Source: an uncultured Selenomonadaceae bacterium (GTDB lineage Bacteria > Bacillota > Negativicutes > Selenomonadales > Selenomonadaceae). Taken from it: a stretch of 64,000 bases of DNA. Of this stretch, positions 8,697 through 17,692 are shown one piece after another. Below the pieces are notes generated by a model, which saw nothing but the letters and a program-made list of their open reading frames with translations, did not search any database and had not been told where the DNA came from. The DNA lies in assembly GCA_905234175.1 (NCBI GenBank), contig CAJOGX010000002.1, forward strand, positions 1-64,000, given 5' to 3'. Position 1 is the first letter of the stretch; each line of letters starts with the position of its first letter. A program made the translations under genes and the position numbers.

Positions 8697-8800
8697 ATAA
8701 ACCGCCTCCATGTTGTTTGACATTAGCGCAAAGGCGATTTATAATCTGGCTATTAAAATTGGCTAGTTCGCCTTCGTGCTGTTTAGCTTTAAGCGGTTAA

Positions 8801-8829
8801 ATTTTAGCACCGAAAAGCGAGGTAGTCAA
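8801..8829 (-). promoter_or_regulatory. Promoter between pheS and the HNH pseudogene
   Basis: On the minus strand TTGACT (8829-8824) is followed after 17 bases by TAAAAT (8806-8801). It would transcribe the HNH pseudogene and then pheT-zapA-nadK independently of the pheS promoter. Confidence 0.55.
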
Positions 8830-8856
8830 TTTTTTTGCAAAGCTTTTTCGAGTCAG

Positions 8857-9888
8857 TTAGAACTGATTCAGAAAGCGCAGATCGTTTTCAAAGAACAGCC
8901 GCAGGTCGTCAATCCCGTACTTAATCATAGCAATTCGCTCGACGCCCATACCGAAAGCAAAGCCGCTGACAACGCTGGGACTGTAGCCGCTCATCTCCAA
9001 AACTTTCGGGTGAACTTCGCCGGCGCCGAGAATCTCAAGCCAGCCCGCGCCGTGACAAACTTTACAATTACTATCACGACCGTGACAGATTGGACAAGAA
9101 CAGTCGCATTCTGTCGAAACGCTAGTAAAGGGAAAGAATGAAGGACGCAGCCGGATATTCGTATTTTCTCCGAACATCTGCTTGCAGAAAAAATCCAGCG
9201 TGCCAATCAAATCGCCGAAGGTAACGCCCCTGTCAACGACTAAACCTTCGACCTGATGGAACATCGGCGAATGGCTGGCGTCGAAATCGTCGCGGCGGTA
9301 AACTCTGCCAGGCGCAATCATACGAATCGGCGCGTTGCCGGTATTTTTCTGCATAGTCCTTGCCTGTACAGGCGAAGTCTGCGTCCGCAGCAGAATTTCT
9401 TCCGTGATATAAAATGAGTCCTGCATATCGCGCGCGGGGTGGTCTTTCGGCAGGTTCAGCGCCTCGAAGTTGAAATAATCCGTCTCGACCTCCGGCCCTT
9501 CCTCGACGCTGTAGCCCATTTGTATAAAAATTTCTTTAATGCGGTTGAGCGTGAGCGTCAGCGGGTGCAAATGCCCACAGTGAACTTTTCGCCCAGGGAG
9601 CGTCACGTCGATTTTTTCCGACGCCAGTTTATTTTGCAGAGCCGCCGCCTTGAGCGCAGAATTTTTATCAGCGATAAGCTTTTCAATTTCAGCGCGCGCC
9701 TCGTTGACGACCTTGCCAATCTTCGGGCGGTCTTCAGCGCTGACCTGATTCATACCGCGCAGCAAGCTCGTGAGCTCGCCTTTCTTGCCAAGAAATTTCA
9801 CGCGAACGCCGTCAAGCTCCTTCAAGTCAGCCGCGCCGGAAATTTCCGCCTGAGCCGCCGCCCGCAATTCCTGTATCTTTTGTTCCAT
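8857..9888 (-). CDS. pheS: Phenylalanyl-tRNA synthetase alpha subunit
   Basis: This is the catalytic subunit of Phe-tRNA synthetase, a class II aminoacyl-tRNA synthetase. The 343-residue length is normal. An N-terminal coiled coil (about residues 1-90) precedes the core with motif 2 around [21 protein letters not shown] and motif 3 near [23 protein letters not shown] Cys-rich stretch near residue 265 ([16 protein letters not shown]) may bind zinc, a variation known among bacterial PheS. The ATG is behind AGGAGG. Transcription probably starts from the divergent promoter at 9913-9941. I saw no T-box leader in the short upstream region. Confidence 0.95.
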   Translation of the reverse strand: MEQKIQELRAAAQAEISGAADLKELDGVRVKFLGKKGELTSLLRGMNQVSAEDRPKIGKVVNEARAEIEKLIADKNSALKAAALQNKLASEKIDVTLPGRKVHCGHLHPLTLTLNRIKEIFIQMGYSVEEGPEVETDYFNFEALNLPKDHPARDMQDSFYITEEILLRTQTSPVQARTMQKNTGNAPIRMIAPGRVYRRDDFDASHSPMFHQVEGLVVDRGVTFGDLIGTLDFFCKQMFGENTNIRLRPSFFPFTSVSTECDCSCPICHGRDSNCKVCHGAGWLEILGAGEVHPKVLEMSGYSPSVVSGFAFGMGVERIAMIKYGIDDLRLFFENDLRFLNQF

Positions 9889-9912
9889 TAAAAATCCTCC
9901 TTCAACGCCGCA

Positions 9913-9964
9913 ATTTTATATTACGCCGCGCAATATTGCAAGCGCTTATTCCGAATGCTATAAT
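9913..9964. promoter_or_regulatory. Divergent promoters sharing one -35 hexamer
   Basis: TTGCAA (9936-9941) is its own reverse complement. On the plus strand it lies 17 bases before TATAAT (9959-9964), which also has an extended TGC; this serves the U32 peptidase gene. On the minus strand it lies 17 bases before TAAAAT (9918-9913), which serves pheS. Two polymerases could not occupy the shared -35 at once. Confidence 0.6.
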
Positions 9965-9998
9965 TTCCGCGAAGATTTTACGAAGGAGACTTTGGCTA

Positions 9999-11912
9999 AT
10001 GACATTAACTCGGAAGTCGGTGGAACTTTTGGCACCGGCGGGAACTTTCAAGGCATTTGAAGCGGCAATTTCAGCGGGCGCCGACGCCGTCTACCTCGGC
10101 GGAAAACATTTTAACATGCGCGTCCACAAAAACGATTTCAACCTTTCAGACGACGAACTCAAAGCCGCCGTAAAATTTGCGCACGAACGCGGCGTCAAGC
10201 TCGACATCACGCTCAACAATTTAATCAGCGTCGAGGAAATTCCGCCGCTCGAAAATTATCTGCGCTTCCTTGACGAAATTCAGCCGGACGCGCTGATTGT
10301 GCAGGATTTGGCTGTTCTCCAGCTCATAAAAAAACTCGGCGTCAAAATTCCAGTCCACGCGTCGGTTATGATGAATATCCACAGCATTCCGGCGATTGAG
10401 CTGCTGAAAAATCTCGGCGTCAACCGCGTCGTTGTCAGCCGCGAACTCAGCCTGAACGAAGTTAAATTTCTGCGCGAAAAAACCGGCGTCGAAATGGAAT
10501 ATTTTATCCACGGCGATATGTGCTTCGCGGTTTCGGGGCAGTGCATTCATTCCGGCGTTACTTTCGGGCAGAGCGGCAACCGCGGCCGCTGCCTTAAACC
10601 CTGCCGCTGGGCGTACAAATTTATCGACGAGGCGACCGGCGAAATTCTCGACGATACCAGCTACAAACTCGCGCTTGGCGATATGTGCATGTTGAAAAAT
10701 ATTCCCGCGCTGATTCAAAGCGGCGTCTACTCTTTCAAAATCGAAGGCAGAATGCGCCCGCCTGAATTTATTTCGCGAATCGTCAGCGCTTACCGCCGCG
10801 AAATTGATAAGTACATTTCCGACCCGACCGGCTACGCGCTCGACGAAAACGACTGGCGCGAATTTTACAGTCAGCGCGTGAGAAAATTTACGACGGTTTG
10901 TGCGTTCGATAAGCCGACGAAAGCTGACATTGGTCTGAGCGGCAGGCGCGAGCCCAGATTTTTCAGCGAAGGAATTGTGGAGCCGCGCTACGATGACCCC
11001 GCCACTGAAAAAATTTTCGCTGAGGAAGTTGCAATAAAAAAATCCAGCGCGAAGCCGGAACTGACGGTTAAAGTTTCTGATTTTGAAGCGGCGACGGCTG
11101 CCGTGGAAAGTGGCGCGGACTGCATTTACGTCGGCGGCGAAAGTTTCAAACCGCGTAAGCCGTGGACTGTCGACGAGTTCAAAGCCGCCGTGGAATTTGC
11201 GCATAAAGTCGGCGCGAAAATTATTCTGAATACGCCGCGCGTCACGCACGACAACTATTTGAATGAGTTGGCGGAACTTTTAGCGCGCAGGATAAATTTC
11301 GACGGCGTATTGGTGAGCAACCTGGGAGCGCTGAATCTGGCGCGGAAAGTTTCAAAGCTGCCGGTTTACGCGGACACGTCATTCAACCTGTTCAACGAAT
11401 TTGCGGCGGAATTTTTAGCGGAACTTAGCGCGGTGCGGGCAACGGCGTCGCTGGAAATGAGTTTCGCGCAGGTGCGGGGCGTCGTCGAAAAGTCAGCGCT
11501 GCCGATAGAAATTGTCGTGCACGGCGCCACGGAGTCCATGGTTTGCGAACACAACCTGCTGAAATTTTACCACTCGCGCTACGACGAATTTTTGAACGGA
11601 CACTTCGCGCTGGAAGATTCGGCTGGCGAGAAACATTCTGTACGCGTCGACCAGTTCGGCTACAGCCACATTTTCTTCGCGAAAGATTTGTGTCTGGCGC
11701 CCTACGTAGAAAAATTCCTGGGAGCGGCGGCACTGAGGATTGAGGCGCAAGATTATTCGGCGGAAACAACGGCGCTGGCAGTAAAAGTTTACCGCGCGGC
11801 GCTTGACGGCAAAGATTTTCGCGCAGATTTTGAGCAGCTGAAAAAAATAACCCCGCGCGAACTGGGTAGCGGAGTCTATAAATATAAGCAAAGCAAAAAT
11901 TCGATTGATTGA
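9999..11912 (+). CDS. Peptidase U32 family protein (two-domain)
   Basis: U32 proteins are annotated as collagenase-like peptidases; studied members (TrhP, UbiU/UbiV) act in tRNA or quinone hydroxylation with a 4Fe-4S cluster. The 637-residue protein begins with the TIM-barrel segment ELLAPAGTFKAFEAAISAGADAVYLGG. It carries the signature FIHGDMCFAVSGQCIHS followed by GNRGRCLKPCR (residues ~165-205), whose cysteines suit a cluster. A second, U32-like barrel follows from about residue 350 (DFEAATAAVESGADCIYVGG). The start is ATG 9999 behind GAAGGAG. A tRNA 5-hydroxyuridine role (TrhP-like) is the best guess, not shown. Confidence 0.85.
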   Translation: MTLTRKSVELLAPAGTFKAFEAAISAGADAVYLGGKHFNMRVHKNDFNLSDDELKAAVKFAHERGVKLDITLNNLISVEEIPPLENYLRFLDEIQPDALIVQDLAVLQLIKKLGVKIPVHASVMMNIHSIPAIELLKNLGVNRVVVSRELSLNEVKFLREKTGVEMEYFIHGDMCFAVSGQCIHSGVTFGQSGNRGRCLKPCRWAYKFIDEATGEILDDTSYKLALGDMCMLKNIPALIQSGVYSFKIEGRMRPPEFISRIVSAYRREIDKYISDPTGYALDENDWREFYSQRVRKFTTVCAFDKPTKADIGLSGRREPRFFSEGIVEPRYDDPATEKIFAEEVAIKKSSAKPELTVKVSDFEAATAAVESGADCIYVGGESFKPRKPWTVDEFKAAVEFAHKVGAKIILNTPRVTHDNYLNELAELLARRINFDGVLVSNLGALNLARKVSKLPVYADTSFNLFNEFAAEFLAELSAVRATASLEMSFAQVRGVVEKSALPIEIVVHGATESMVCEHNLLKFYHSRYDEFLNGHFALEDSAGEKHSVRVDQFGYSHIFFAKDLCLAPYVEKFLGAAALRIEAQDYSAETTALAVKVYRAALDGKDFRADFEQLKKITPRELGSGVYKYKQSKNSID

Positions 11913-11932
11913 AAACGCATGCAATTAAAAGT

Positions 11933-12034
11933 GGCCGCCCATGGACGGGCGGCCTGTGAGCGTCGGCAACGTGATGTTGCCGCAGCGAACGAGCTTTCTT
12001 TGGTTACTTTCTTTGTCGGCACAAAGAAAGTAAC
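11933..12034 (+). repeat. Three-hairpin repeat, copy A
   Basis: Located between the convergent U32 and fliG genes. Hairpin 1 is GGCCGCCC/GGGCGGCC with loop ATGGAC (11933-11954). Hairpin 2 is CGGCAAC/GTTGCCG with loop GTGAT. Hairpin 3 (12003-12034) is a perfect 13-bp stem, GTTACTTTCTTTG/CAAAGAAAGTAAC, with loop TCGGCA. It is closest to the copy at 61571-61681, with stem changes that keep pairing. Confidence 0.85.
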
Positions 12035-12042
12035 GCCTAATG

Positions 12043-13071
12043 TTACACCAGCATTTCGTCGGACTGCCCGCGCGAGATAACGATTTCGCCCTTGTCTTCG
12101 AGCGAGCGGATAATGTTGACGATTTTCATCTGGGCTTCTTCGACGTCGCGGATTTTCACCGGTCCCATGTACGAAAGTTCTTCCTTGAGCATTTCGGCGG
12201 CGCGCTTGGACATATTCTTGAAAATCTTGTTGGTAACTTCCTCGGTGGTCGCCTTCATGGCCAGCGACAAATCTTTCGTGTCGACCTGACGCAAAACAAT
12301 CTGCATGGAACGGTCGTCCAGAAGTACAACGTCCTCGAAAACGAACATGAGTTTCTTGATTTCCTCGGCGAGTTCGGGGTCGTCGACTTCGAGCGTTTCG
12401 ACGATAGCTTTTTCCGTCGTGCGGTCGACGCGGTTGAGCACCTCGACGATAGCGGGAATGCCGCCGGCGGTCGTGAAGTCCTGCGTGAGCATTGAAGAAA
12501 TTTTGCGCTCAAGGACGCGTTCGACTTCGCGGATAACGTCTGGCGAAGTTCTGTCCATCGTTGCGATTCGCTTTGCAACGTCCGCCTGCATTTCCTGCGA
12601 AAGCCCCGTCATGATAATCGCCGCCTGGTCGGGCTCAAGGTACGCCATTACCAGCGCGATTGTCTGCGGGTGCTCGTTTTGTATGAAGTTCAAAAGCTGC
12701 GACGGGTCAATTTTTCGCAGGAAGTCGAACGGCCGCACCTGCAAACTCGTGGTTAAGCGGTTCAGAATTTCCATTGCCTTATCGGAGCCCAGCGCCTTTT
12801 CCAAAACGCCCTGCGCGTATTCCAGACCGCCCGTGGAAATGTAATCGCTCGCCATAACCATCTGGTAAAATTCGCCAAGCACTTCGGCCTTCTGCTCCGC
12901 GCTGACCTGCTTGTTGTTCGCAATTTCCAGCGTGATACTTTCAATTTCCTCGTCGTCCATGTGCTCAAAAAGTTTCGCGGCGTACTCACCGCCAATCGCA
13001 ATGAAGAGTATCGCCGCCTTTTCGTGCGCCGTCATTTCGCGCGATTCGCCGTACATATCGTCCATCGGCAT
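12043..13071 (-). CDS. fliG: Flagellar motor switch protein FliG
   Basis: FliG forms the upper C ring of the flagellar motor and couples stator force to rotation. The 342-residue length is typical. The middle-domain EHPQT motif is present, followed by the linker GG (TAGGIPAIVEVLNRVDRTTEK) and a C-terminal torque domain with charged helix residues (KDLSLAMKATTEEVTNKIFKN). It is the last gene of flgB-flgC-DUF805-fliE-fliF-fliG; the usual next genes fliH, fliI and fliJ do not follow. The ATG is behind GGGAGGG. Confidence 0.95.
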   Translation of the reverse strand: MPMDDMYGESREMTAHEKAAILFIAIGGEYAAKLFEHMDDEEIESITLEIANNKQVSAEQKAEVLGEFYQMVMASDYISTGGLEYAQGVLEKALGSDKAMEILNRLTTSLQVRPFDFLRKIDPSQLLNFIQNEHPQTIALVMAYLEPDQAAIIMTGLSQEMQADVAKRIATMDRTSPDVIREVERVLERKISSMLTQDFTTAGGIPAIVEVLNRVDRTTEKAIVETLEVDDPELAEEIKKLMFVFEDVVLLDDRSMQIVLRQVDTKDLSLAMKATTEEVTNKIFKNMSKRAAEMLKEELSYMGPVKIRDVEEAQMKIVNIIRSLEDKGEIVISRGQSDEMLV

Positions 13072-13133
13072 AAAAATCCCTCCCCAAATTTAAAAGAGAC
13101 AGGCGCCGAGCTTTCTCCTTGCCTGTCCAAAAT

Positions 13134-14816
13134 CTATTCGTCTTCCGCAATCCAGTTTTTGATTAACAGGGCGACATCCTTCGGCTTTTCCTCGATTAAC
13201 TTAAGAATCGCTTCTTTTTCCTGCCGCTGGCGGCGTTCTTCGAGCGTGAGTTTTCTTTCCGACAAAACGACTTCCTCGTCGCCTTCTTCGCCGTCTTCGC
13301 CCTTAGCCGCCGCAGCCGCCGCCGCTTCAATCGCTGCACGCTGGCGCGCTTCCTCTTCCTCGCGCTGGCGCTGGAGCTCAGCCTGTCTGGCTTTTTCGGC
13401 TTCTTCAGCCTGACGCCGCGCCTCTTCTTCAGCCTCGCGCTCCTGCTGTTTCTTGCGCCGGTACATGAGGAACCCGCCCAAAATCAGCGCCGCGAGTAAA
13501 ATCAATGCCGCAATTTCCATATAAAGAATCCTATCCTTGCGTTCCTTTTCCGCCGCGTCCTCAGCCGCCTGTCTTTCGCGCGCTTCCATGTTGAACGGCA
13601 GCGGCTCAACCGAAATTACGTCGCCGCGTTCCTCGTTAATTCCTGCGGCGGAACTGACAGCCCTGAGTAAACTTTCCTGTTGCGCCTCAGTAATAGTATC
13701 GCTGACAAGAACAGCAACCGTCAGCCGGCGAATTGTCCCTGGCGACGCAACGATTTTCTGATTTTCCTCGTTAATCTCATAATTCCTCGTAGATTCCTTG
13801 CGCTCGTACGCGGCGTTCGCGTTCCTGTCCTCGGCGACGTAGCCAGGAATATTCGACTGCGTGCCCGCCGCGCCGCCTGGCTGATTCGACGTGCCGCTAT
13901 AACTTTCGCTTATATCCTGCTGACTGCGAATGATTCCCGCTTCGTCAACCACCGGCGTGAAAGTCTGCCTGTCAATTTTGCGCTCGTCAAAATCCAGTTC
14001 CACGCTGACCCGCGCGAAGGCATTGCCCGCGCCTAACGTATTGTCAAGCAGCGTCTGAATGTTTTGCTGAAGGTTGTCGCGAATCTTGCGCGTAATTTCA
14101 ATCTGCGCGAAAGCCTGATTGTTAAATTTCTGCGCCTTAATAAGTTCTTCATCTTCGACTTCGTTGAGAATGTTGCCCGCCTCGTCAACCAGCGTGACAT
14201 TTTCCGGCGTCAACCCCTGCACGCTGTGGCTGACAAGGTTTACAATTCCCTTGACTTCCGCTTCCGTCAAATGCTGTTCCGGCGCCAGCATGAGCATGAT
14301 TGACGCCGTGGCGGGCTTTTCGTTTTTCTTATAAAGACTGTCCTCCGGCAGGACGATATGCACGCGCGCTTTCTGAACTATGTCAATCTGCTCAATCGTC
14401 CGCGTCAGCTCGCCCTGCAGCGCCTGCAAATAATTTACCCTGTTCTGAAATTCCGTGACGCCCAGTTTGCTGTCGTCAAAAAGTTCAAAGCCCTTATTCC
14501 CGCGCGGTAATCCGGCCGCCGCCAAATCCAGTCGCACGTCGTGAACCTGCGTCGCCGGTACGAAAATCGTAGAGCCGCGCCGCCCTTCCTCAACCCTGTA
14601 CTGCACGCCCGATTCGCGCAAACTGTTTACAACGTCGCCTGCATCTTTCGCCTCCAAATTCGTGTAAAGCGCCACCATGTCCGGCGCGCTGCCGTACAAA
14701 AAGCTGATGCCGAAAATTGCAAGCAGTGCCGCTACCGTCACGCCGATTATTATGCGCCGCTGCTGTTTTGTGTAGCGCTCCCACAATTCCCGAAACCGCT
14801 CTCTCCAAGCTGCCAA
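13134..14816 (-). CDS. fliF: Flagellar MS-ring protein FliF
   Basis: FliF builds the MS ring in the inner membrane around the export gate. The 560-residue protein has a first membrane helix at about 22-41 (RIIIGVTVAALLAIFGISFLYG), periplasmic ring-building motifs (LYTNLEAKDAGDVVNSL, VTEFQNRVNYLQALQGELTRTI) and a second helix near 450-470. Between that helix and the FliG-binding tail (DVALLIKNWIAEDE) lies an unusually long Glu/Arg/Ala coiled stretch, as in many Firmicutes. It appears to start at TTG 14816 with a weak AAGGGA site. Confidence 0.95.
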   Translation of the reverse strand: MAAWRERFRELWERYTKQQRRIIIGVTVAALLAIFGISFLYGSAPDMVALYTNLEAKDAGDVVNSLRESGVQYRVEEGRRGSTIFVPATQVHDVRLDLAAAGLPRGNKGFELFDDSKLGVTEFQNRVNYLQALQGELTRTIEQIDIVQKARVHIVLPEDSLYKKNEKPATASIMLMLAPEQHLTEAEVKGIVNLVSHSVQGLTPENVTLVDEAGNILNEVEDEELIKAQKFNNQAFAQIEITRKIRDNLQQNIQTLLDNTLGAGNAFARVSVELDFDERKIDRQTFTPVVDEAGIIRSQQDISESYSGTSNQPGGAAGTQSNIPGYVAEDRNANAAYERKESTRNYEINEENQKIVASPGTIRRLTVAVLVSDTITEAQQESLLRAVSSAAGINEERGDVISVEPLPFNMEARERQAAEDAAEKERKDRILYMEIAALILLAALILGGFLMYRRKKQQEREAEEEARRQAEEAEKARQAELQRQREEEEARQRAAIEAAAAAAAKGEDGEEGDEEVVLSERKLTLEERRQRQEKEAILKLIEEKPKDVALLIKNWIAEDE

Positions 14817-14867
14817 TTCTCAATCAGTCCCTTCGACCGCTCAAATTAATTTCTCTGCGCCCAAAAA

Positions 14868-15170
14868 TTATACCTGCATTCGCATAACTTCCTGGTACGC
14901 CGAGACCGCGCGGTTCCGTAACTGAAGTGTCAGCTGGATTGCCAGTTCCGCCTTTTGCCCCGCCACAACGACCTGTGATATATCTTCCACTCTGCCTGCC
15001 GCCAAAGCCGCGTTCAGTTTGTCGGATTCAAGCTGGAGTTCATTCGTCTGCTTCAGCGCGTCCACTAAAACTTCCCCGAAGGTTTTTACCGGCGCGTCGA
15101 CTTTCGTTTCGCCGAGATGACTTTGCGCACTCATTCTGACCGGCGTCATCTCCAACGGTGCCATTTCCAT
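14868..15170 (-). CDS. fliE: Flagellar hook-basal body protein FliE
   Basis: FliE links the MS ring to the proximal rod. The 100-residue size and helical C terminus (SQVVVAGQKAELAIQLTLQLRNRAVSAYQEVMRMQV) are diagnostic. The N-terminal ~28 residues are Met- and Pro-rich and poorly structured. The ATG has a GGTGA site. It is separated from flgC by the DUF805 gene, an unusual interruption of the flgB-flgC-fliE order. Confidence 0.93.
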   Translation of the reverse strand: MEMAPLEMTPVRMSAQSHLGETKVDAPVKTFGEVLVDALKQTNELQLESDKLNAALAAGRVEDISQVVVAGQKAELAIQLTLQLRNRAVSAYQEVMRMQV

Positions 15171-15185
15171 TTCTTCACCTTCCCT

Positions 15186-15668
15186 TTATTTTATTGGTAT
15201 CGGGCTCTCTCCGTAGCGATTTTTCCCGCGCGTCCCTGGCGAGATTAAAAGGTACAAACTTATCATAATTGAGAAAAACGCCATGAGCAAAATCAAAAAC
15301 GACAGGTAATTTTTCTGATATAATTCCAAAACGTTGAAGTCCATGCACCCCATGACCGCCGTCAAAACCGCGTAGACCACGGCGATTAATTTCCCGCGAT
15401 TCATGTCCTGCAACCGCCGCACGTTCAGGCAGTACTTCGGCACGATAAAAATCAGCGTGATAATTGCGTTGTAAACCTGCGCGGAAGTCGAAACCTGCCC
15501 GTATTCGTAGCCAAGAAGTTTGTAGCCGAGCGTAAGCAGCATCGTCATTGCCACGCCAAGGACAACTATTCTTTTAAAGTAGCGCCAGCGATTCAGCCTG
15601 CCGTGCCTCTTCAAAAACATTTCGGCTAAGCTGTTTTCTTCGACGTAACCAACTTTCTGCTCGCTCAT
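15186..15668 (-). CDS. DUF805 family membrane protein
   Basis: The 160-residue protein has four predicted membrane segments (about 32-52, 67-83, 95-112, 122-142). It has the DUF805 hallmarks GRLNRWRYFKR near the start, NVRRLQDMNRG after the second helix, and PGTRGKNRYGESP at the end. The family's function is unknown. It sits inside a flagellar operon between flgC and fliE, in the same direction. A TATAAT is visible 5' of it in the 99-bp gap, so it may have its own start site. A flagellar role is only suggested by position. Confidence 0.8.
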   Translation of the reverse strand: MSEQKVGYVEENSLAEMFLKRHGRLNRWRYFKRIVVLGVAMTMLLTLGYKLLGYEYGQVSTSAQVYNAIITLIFIVPKYCLNVRRLQDMNRGKLIAVVYAVLTAVMGCMDFNVLELYQKNYLSFLILLMAFFSIMISLYLLISPGTRGKNRYGESPIPIK

Positions 15669-15767
15669 TTCCCAACTTCCTCAAAAAAATTTTTCAGCTG
15701 ACATTATATCACTAAAACCGGCGGCTGATACAGGAGTTCCAAAAATTTTTTTACTGCGCGGAAAATT

Positions 15768-16208
15768 TTACCTGCCAATTTCCAGCGCCTTGAGGTACAT
15801 GGTTTTCGCCGCGTTAATCGCCGCAGTGTTCGCCTCGTAAGCACGGTGCGCCGTTATCATGTCGACCATTTCCGTGACGACGTTGACGTTGGGTTTCTCA
15901 AGATAGCCATCGGCGTTGGCTTCGGGGTGCCCAGGGTCGTAAACCAGCGGCCCCTGCGTGGTATCTTCCTCGATTGCAACCGCGCGGACGCCCTCGCCAA
16001 TATTTTGCCGCGAACTTCCGCCGCCTCTTGCCTGTTTCAAAACTTCGTCAAAGCCCGTCGGTTTATTTTCGCGCGGGTTGAAAACGACGTAGCGCCGGTG
16101 ATAGCCCGTGGTATTCGCGTTGGCGATATTGTTGGCGATAACGTCCATTCGCAGGCGTTCCGCCGTCAGGCCGCTCGACGACGTGTCAATCCCCAGAAAC
16201 ATTCCCAT
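15768..16208 (-). CDS. flgC: Flagellar basal-body rod protein FlgC
   Basis: A 146-residue proximal rod subunit exported by the flagellar type III system. The N-terminal rod motif (GLTAERLRMDVIANNIANANTTGYHRR) and C-terminal motif (NVVTEMVDMITAHRAYEANTAAINAAKTM) that form the coiled-coil ends are both intact. It follows flgB after 15 nt. The ATG has a GGGG-type site about 10 bases upstream. Confidence 0.95.
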   Translation of the reverse strand: MGMFLGIDTSSSGLTAERLRMDVIANNIANANTTGYHRRYVVFNPRENKPTGFDEVLKQARGGGSSRQNIGEGVRAVAIEEDTTQGPLVYDPGHPEANADGYLEKPNVNVVTEMVDMITAHRAYEANTAAINAAKTMYLKALEIGR

Positions 16209-16223
16209 AAAATTTCAGCCCCT

Positions 16224-16652
16224 TCAAGTCTGCCCGCTGGTAATGGCGTTGCGCATCTTCGTGACGTAACCGCCCAGCTGCGTCGCCAGCGCGTTGTAGT
16301 ACAGCTGATTCTTCGCCAGATTCGCCATTTCCACATCAATATCGACGTTGTTGTTGTCCGTGCGCATTATCGTCGTCTCGTCAGCGACAATCTGCGGCTC
16401 AGCGTGAACCGCTATTTTTTTGTGCGGTAAATGTTTATCGTGCGTGCGAACCATCTGCAACTGACCTTCCGGCGGCTTTTCCCCGTAAAGTTCCCGCGCC
16501 AGCATATCTTCAAAATTCACGTCGCTCCTGCGGAAATTCGGTGTGTTCACGTTGGCAATATTGTTTGAAATGACTTCCTGCCTCATGCTGGCCGCCGTCA
16601 TTCCGCGCGGCAGATAATTGAAGTTCGCTGAGTTCATAATCTGTTTAAGCAT
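16224..16652 (-). CDS. flgB: Flagellar basal-body rod protein FlgB
   Basis: A proximal rod protein of 142 residues with the start ATG 16652 (site AGGGTGA); an earlier in-frame ATG lacks a ribosome site. The N-terminal signature ASMRQEVISNNIANVNTPNFRRSDVNFEDML and the C-terminal helix MANLAKNQLYYNALATQLGGYVTKMRNAI are typical. It is the first gene of the flgBC-fliEFG set. A TTGAAG-N18-TAGAAT pair just upstream could be the promoter, though no sigma-28 site is obvious. Confidence 0.93.
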   Translation of the reverse strand: MLKQIMNSANFNYLPRGMTAASMRQEVISNNIANVNTPNFRRSDVNFEDMLARELYGEKPPEGQLQMVRTHDKHLPHKKIAVHAEPQIVADETTIMRTDNNNVDIDVEMANLAKNQLYYNALATQLGGYVTKMRNAITSGQT

Positions 16653-16721
16653 AAAATCACCCTGTTTCATTAATTTTTCAAAGCAAATTCTACGCAACAA
16701 AAGGAAAATCCTTCAAGGTTA

Positions 16722-17600
16722 TCAGCTGGCGAAGAAATTTAATGTACCTTTAATGTTGGAAATTTTTAGCGGGAGCGCGCTGCCAATTTCGCCGTCGAGA
16801 TCGCTGGTGAGTTCAACCGACGCGCGAATTTCAAACTTTTCCGCCTGCACAAAAAAAACATTCGGCTCGTGCTCAATCGTCCTGCCGGAAATAATTTTCT
16901 GCGTAAGGCTGAGCAAATCGCGCGGGCTACACCTTTTCAGCGCGAGGAAATCCAGTTTGCCGTCGTCAATTTTCGTGGCGTCGGTAATTTTTTTGAGACC
17001 GGCAACGGCGGGGCTGTTCAGCACAAGAAATAAAAATGCGTCAAGCTCAAAATTTTTCCCGTCAGCGCGAACGTTCAGCGCGAAACTTTTCAGCGCAGGA
17101 ATTTCTCCAAGGCCGCGCAGATAGTAAGCCAGCTTGCCGAGAGAATTTTTCTGCCGCGAATCGACTTCGTGAGCAATGGACGTGAAGGCTCCGGCGCTCG
17201 CCACGTTTATAAAAAATTCGCCGTTCGCCTCTCCCAAATCCACGGCGCGCGTTTTGCCGTAAGCAGCCGCGTCGAAAAAATTTTCCGCGTCCAGATTCAA
17301 ATGCGTGGCGAAATCGTTGGAAGTGCCGCTGCCAATCACGCCAACCGGTAAATCTGCGCCAGACTTCTTCAGCCAGTTCGCGACGTTGTGTAAAGTTCCG
17401 TCGCCGCCCGCCACGATTATACCGCGCGCGTCTGAAATTTTTATGCACTCAGCAAAATCTTCCGCAGAATTTCCCGCGCGAGTTCGGTAAGCCGTCAGCA
17501 AAATTCCGCGCCGCTGAAAGTTCTCAATCACGCCGTCGAGATTTTTTCTGAAACTGGCGCCGCCCGCTACGGGATTGTAAACCAGCAGAAAATTTTTCAC
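16722..17600 (-). CDS. Diacylglycerol/lipid kinase family protein
   Basis: Members of the DagK/YegS/BmrU family phosphorylate diacylglycerol or related lipids with ATP at the membrane. The 292-residue protein shows NPVAGG at its N terminus, the nucleotide motif GGDGTLHNVAN (about 66-76) and GSGTSNDFA (about 91-99). It starts at GTG 17600 behind GGGAGGTG; longer upstream reading overlaps the divergent gene. It is 69 nt ahead of flgB in the same direction. Substrate cannot be decided from sequence. Confidence 0.85.
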   Translation of the reverse strand: MKNFLLVYNPVAGGASFRKNLDGVIENFQRRGILLTAYRTRAGNSAEDFAECIKISDARGIIVAGGDGTLHNVANWLKKSGADLPVGVIGSGTSNDFATHLNLDAENFFDAAAYGKTRAVDLGEANGEFFINVASAGAFTSIAHEVDSRQKNSLGKLAYYLRGLGEIPALKSFALNVRADGKNFELDAFLFLVLNSPAVAGLKKITDATKIDDGKLDFLALKRCSPRDLLSLTQKIISGRTIEHEPNVFFVQAEKFEIRASVELTSDLDGEIGSALPLKISNIKGTLNFFAS

Positions 17601-17629
17601 AAAACTGCACCTCCCAAATCGAAAATTCT

Positions 17630-17657
17630 TTGCTAAGACTTCGTTTCCTGCTATAAT
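17630..17657 (+). promoter_or_regulatory. Promoter of the GGDEF operon
   Basis: TTGCTA (17630-17635), a 16-base spacer, then TATAAT (17652-17657) with an extended TGC in front. The GGDEF gene begins 36 bases downstream. Confidence 0.55.
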
Positions 17658-17692
17658 AACCGTAAAAATTTTGGACGTAAGGATTGGTGAAA

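Noticed and set aside
8026..8856. A second group I intron around the HNH pseudogene
   Set aside because: pheS and pheT are both complete, so no split gene is rejoined, and I saw no P7-like pairing.
10221..11249. 342-codon minus-strand ORF
   Set aside because: It is antisense to the U32 peptidase gene; its Arg/Phe/Asn-rich product matches no family.
11933..12034. Three-hairpin repeats as ordinary intrinsic terminators only
   Set aside because: They lack a consistent T tract, have conserved loops and multi-hairpin order, and one copy sits in a divergent junction upstream of a promoter.
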